From Candidatus Caldisaccharidevorator malaysiensis (lineage in GTDB: Bacteria > Armatimonadota > Fervidibacteria > Fervidibacterales > Fervidibacteraceae): a stretch of DNA of 34,836 nt. The notes beneath the pieces were generated by a model that saw only the letters and a program-made list of their open reading frames with translations, did not search any database and was not told the origin of the DNA. Shown here piece after piece: positions 32,595-34,836 of the stretch (the stretch's first letter is position 1; each line of letters opens with the position of its first letter). The stretch is from assembly GCA_025057575.1 (NCBI GenBank), contig JANXBO010000026.1, positions 1-34,836 of the forward strand, in the 5' to 3' direction. Both the position numbers and the translations under genes were made by a program.

Positions 32595-33689
32595 TTGGGC
32601 AGGAAGGACCGCTTAGCAGGACAATTAGACCGGCTCTGCCGGGAAGCGATCCGCCAAGACGCTACTCCGTCCGTCGCCCTGGCGGTGGGCTCATCGGACC
32701 AAATTTTCTACCAGAGAGTCTTCGGCTGGCGACGATTAGTGCCCACTCGCCAGAAAGCATTGCTTGGAACGATTTATGACTTGGCTTCCCTTACCAAGCC
32801 GTTGGCGACCGGTCTGCTCTTTTGCTGTCTTCTAGAACTAAAGTTGGTGGACCTGGATGATCCGGTTCGCAGATTCTTGCCGATCTGGAGGAGGGGGAGA
32901 AAAAAACACATCACTCTCCGCCATCTTCTGACCCACACCTCGGGTCTCCCTGCCTTTAAAAACTACCTGGAAGTCTCTGATTTGTCCCTGTCCGCCCCTC
33001 AGAGGGGGACCTTTGTGAGGGATGACATTTTGAGGACGCCTCTTGAAGCAGCGCCTGGGAAAAAGTTCATCTACAGCGATCTGGGGTTCATTCTTTTAGG
33101 AGAGATCGCTACCCTCATCACTGGGGAAAGCCTGGACCACCTGGTGGAAAAATTCCTTTACAAAAAACTGGGGCTAAGGGAAACCCGGTTCTGTCCGCCA
33201 CAGAGCCGTTGGCAACGATGCGCCGCCACCACCTACAGGGACGGTGCCCTCCTGCAAGGTCAGGTGCACGATCCGAACGCTTTTTACCTGGGAGGTGTTT
33301 CCGGTCACGCCGGTCTCTTCAGCGATCTAAGCGGTCTCGTGCGCCTGTGTCAAATGATTTTGCGGGAAGGTGAAGGGAACGGGCAACCAGTCATCGGACC
33401 CGACGCCATCCGCCTGTTCCGGTCCAATATCAGTCCGTGCCAGGATGTCCAACGGGGTATCGGGGTAGACATAGATTCCCCCTATTCTCTTCAAATGAGG
33501 GGTCGGCGGTTTCCGATCGGGGTCTTCGGGCACACGGGTTACACAGGGACTTCCTTTCTCATTGACCCCCGATCGGACCTGTTCGTTATCCTTCTGACCA
33601 ACCGGGTCCATCCTGACGACAAGAGGGACATTAGCCAGTTTCGGATTGCAGTGATGGACACGATCGCAGGAGCGCTCTTTGATCGGTAG
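32595..33689 (+). CDS. Beta-lactamase-related serine hydrolase (class C/DD-peptidase fold)
   Basis: A 364-residue penicillin-binding-protein-fold hydrolase. The SxxK motif is S65-L-T-K68 in YDLASLTKPLATG, the second motif Y160-S-D stands for YxN, and HTG (FGHTGYTG) replaces KTG near the C-terminus. VHDPNAFYLGGVSGHAGLFS is typical of the beta-lactamase-related subgroup often joined to or near beta-N-acetylglucosaminidases. It probably acts on cell-wall peptides or esters. No signal peptide is visible from the TTG at 32595. A longer reading back to 32481 would overlap the previous gene by 112 bp and looks non-coding there. Confidence 0.87.
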   Translation: MGRKDRLAGQLDRLCREAIRQDATPSVALAVGSSDQIFYQRVFGWRRLVPTRQKALLGTIYDLASLTKPLATGLLFCCLLELKLVDLDDPVRRFLPIWRRGRKKHITLRHLLTHTSGLPAFKNYLEVSDLSLSAPQRGTFVRDDILRTPLEAAPGKKFIYSDLGFILLGEIATLITGESLDHLVEKFLYKKLGLRETRFCPPQSRWQRCAATTYRDGALLQGQVHDPNAFYLGGVSGHAGLFSDLSGLVRLCQMILREGEGNGQPVIGPDAIRLFRSNISPCQDVQRGIGVDIDSPYSLQMRGRRFPIGVFGHTGYTGTSFLIDPRSDLFVILLTNRVHPDDKRDISQFRIAVMDTIAGALFDR

Positions 33690-33711
33690 GCAACCTTGAT
33701 CGGTTCATTTT

Positions 33712-33720
33712 TGTCATAAT
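33712..33720 (+). promoter_or_regulatory. Candidate extended -10 promoter
   Basis: TGTCATAAT is an extended -10 (TGn plus CATAAT) about 78 nt before the ATG of the small membrane protein, in the only non-coding stretch of that region. No good -35 accompanies it. Found by eye. Confidence 0.38.
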
Positions 33721-33797
33721 GAGAAAACAAGCGAACAGGCGGGGAAAAAGAAGACAGGCAGGGAGACAGCGATCAACGGACAGGTGAACAGGGACCG

Positions 33798-34103
33798 ATG
33801 AGGAGGCTTATGGAACTGGATCCTGGTAAAAAGTTCAACCTGTGGATGGGAGGAGCCGTCGTAGCTCTGATTCTGGGAGCAGTAGTCGGCTTTCTGGAAC
33901 AGCCCCGCTGGGCGGTGGGACCCCTGATTGCCTTAGCCCTGATCTGCTGTGTGGGAATGATCAATAACGCAGTCGCCGAGGCGGCAAGGGAGAGAAGAAG
34001 AGAAGCAGCGCCCTCGCCGTCCCATCAGTCCACGGGGACGGCCGGTGAGACCGGCGAAGTTGCCGAGGAGACGACAGAGGAGACCGCCGTTCGTCAGCCA
34101 TAA
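33798..34103 (+). CDS. Small membrane protein, unknown function
   Basis: A 101-residue protein with two membrane helices (about 16-33 and 40-58), a basic ARERRREAA stretch and a Ser/Thr/Glu-rich tail. No family recognised. An ATG at 33798 is used; a second ATG four codons later, behind GAGGAGG, is about as likely. The gene converges with the HEAT-repeat gene across an 18-nt gap. Confidence 0.6.
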   Translation: MRRLMELDPGKKFNLWMGGAVVALILGAVVGFLEQPRWAVGPLIALALICCVGMINNAVAEAARERRREAAPSPSHQSTGTAGETGEVAEETTEETAVRQP

Positions 34104-34121
34104 GGGCGGGTTGCCTCTCGG

Positions 34122-34836
34122 CTAAGGACCCGCTTGCCGGATGAGAGCCAGAGCAGAGACGGCGGCAGCACGAACCGTCTCATCAGGGTCTGTCGTCAAG
34201 CGAGCGATCTCCTCCCGTGCTTGTTGAACGCCTAGGCTGCCGAGAATTCGGGCACATTCTGCCCGAACGAGGGGATTGGGGTCCTTAAGACCTTCCATTA
34301 AGCGGGGCGCACCAGCCAAACCGACGCTGAAGAGCGCCGCACGACCCCTCAACCGTTGCCTTGGATCCCCATCCTTGAGTAATTCCATCAATTTTTCAAG
34401 GGCATCTTTATCCCCGGTTTTCGCCAGGGTGATCAAAGCCTGAATGCCGGAAGCGGAGCGGGGCGACGACTGATGTTTCAGCACTTCAAGGGCATCCTTA
34501 AAACCGACGGACGCCAACGCCCGGGCAGCGGCGAGAGCCGTCGGGCGCCGACGGGACCTCATCAAACTTTTTAATCGCTCCTGCCCCTCCCTCCCGTAGC
34601 GCAAGAGAAGGGACGCTGCCTCTGTCGCTTGTCGCTCCGTCCCTTTTTGGCAAAAAGCGATCAACTGGGGAATCGCCCCCGGATGTCTTCTGGCGCTCAG
34701 TCCCTCCAAAGCCTTGAGCCGAATGTCGGCTGAGAAAGAGCCACCGGCGATCTCTGCCAGGATCTTTTGGGCTTCACGGGAGCCGATCAGTTTCAGGGCT
34801 TCAACGGCCTTTCTCTGGGAGTCCTCTCCCTCCTTT
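34122..34836 (-). CDS. HEAT-repeat protein (5' end outside window)
   Basis: The frame is open to the right edge, so the start is not seen and at least 237 residues are visible. Repeating helical pairs of about 30 residues carry the HEAT pattern, for example DPNPLVRAECARILGSLG and DPDETVRAAAVSALALIRQ. The segment before the internal TTG at 34709 (KLIGSREAQKILAEIAGGSF) has the same repeat character, which shows that codon is not the start. HEAT repeats are protein-binding scaffolds; the partner is unknown. The protein ends at 34122. Confidence 0.88.
   Translation of the reverse strand, partial: KEGEDSQRKAVEALKLIGSREAQKILAEIAGGSFSADIRLKALEGLSARRHPGAIPQLIAFCQKGTERQATEAASLLLRYGREGQERLKSLMRSRRRPTALAAARALASVGFKDALEVLKHQSSPRSASGIQALITLAKTGDKDALEKLMELLKDGDPRQRLRGRAALFSVGLAGAPRLMEGLKDPNPLVRAECARILGSLGVQQAREEIARLTTDPDETVRAAAVSALALIRQAGP

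Overview
This 34.8-kb window is bacterial chromosome of moderate GC, densely packed with short operons on both strands. No rRNA, tRNA, CRISPR array, phage or intact insertion sequence was seen. The mix of housekeeping genes (argS, rpmB, moaC, queA, dtd, galT, xerC, hemB), many TPR proteins, a CBS-DUF1385 fusion, a GH127 glycosidase with a twin-arginine leader and several orphan membrane proteins suggests a free-living, carbohydrate-degrading bacterium. It may be an Armatimonadota-like, possibly thermophilic lineage. That placement is an inference from gene content and style only. Starts are often GTG or TTG behind GAGGTGATCC-type ribosome binding sites.

Layout. (1) 1-2858, minus: a CBS-DUF1385 membrane protein followed by argS, which runs off the left edge. 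(2) 2975-4741, plus: rpmB (L28), then an anti-sigma-like zinc protein overlapping an RseB-like protein; no sigma factor is present. (3) 12183 down to 4641, minus: a probable seven-gene operon of Gfo/Idh/MocA oxidoreductase, ANTAR response regulator, GT4 glycosyltransferase, zinc-ribbon TPR protein, secreted TPR protein, queA and moaC. The moaC 3' end overlaps the RseB-like gene head-on by 101 bp. (4) 12251-14797, plus: dtd abutting a penicillin-acylase-family N-terminal-nucleophile hydrolase. (5) 16433-14872, minus: a coiled-coil/TPR membrane protein whose N-terminus appears split by a -1 shift at a seven-base C tract. (6) 16829-18544, plus: an HD-domain phosphohydrolase and a D-2-hydroxyacid dehydrogenase. 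(7) 18621-24841, plus: galT, an MreD-like protein, a secreted unknown, xerC, GH127 and hemB, the first four joined by 4-bp stop/start overlaps. (8) 24842-25246: a 405-nt gap with a probable small ORF, a strong hairpin and an inverted repeat. (9) 27213-25247, minus: a protein with an internally repeated domain and an orphan FecCD-type permease. (10) 27281-33689, plus: an eight-helix membrane protein, a divergent Fe/Mn superoxide dismutase, a galactonate-dehydratase-like enolase, a ComB-like phosphatase, DUF4446, a TPR-membrane protein, another membrane protein and an SxxK serine hydrolase. (11) 33798-34836: a small membrane protein and a HEAT-repeat protein cut by the right edge.

Together the genes cover translation and tRNA quality control (argS, rpmB, queA, dtd), cofactors (moaC, hemB), sugar metabolism (galT, GH127, GT4, the enolase and the two dehydrogenases) and envelope or regulatory functions. 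I found no clear-cut novel multi-gene system. The best leads are the poly-C frameshift gene, the hidden ORF/hairpin/repeat block at 24860-25210, an inverted-repeat motif shared by two divergent intergenic regions, and the anti-sigma/RseB-like pair without a sigma factor.
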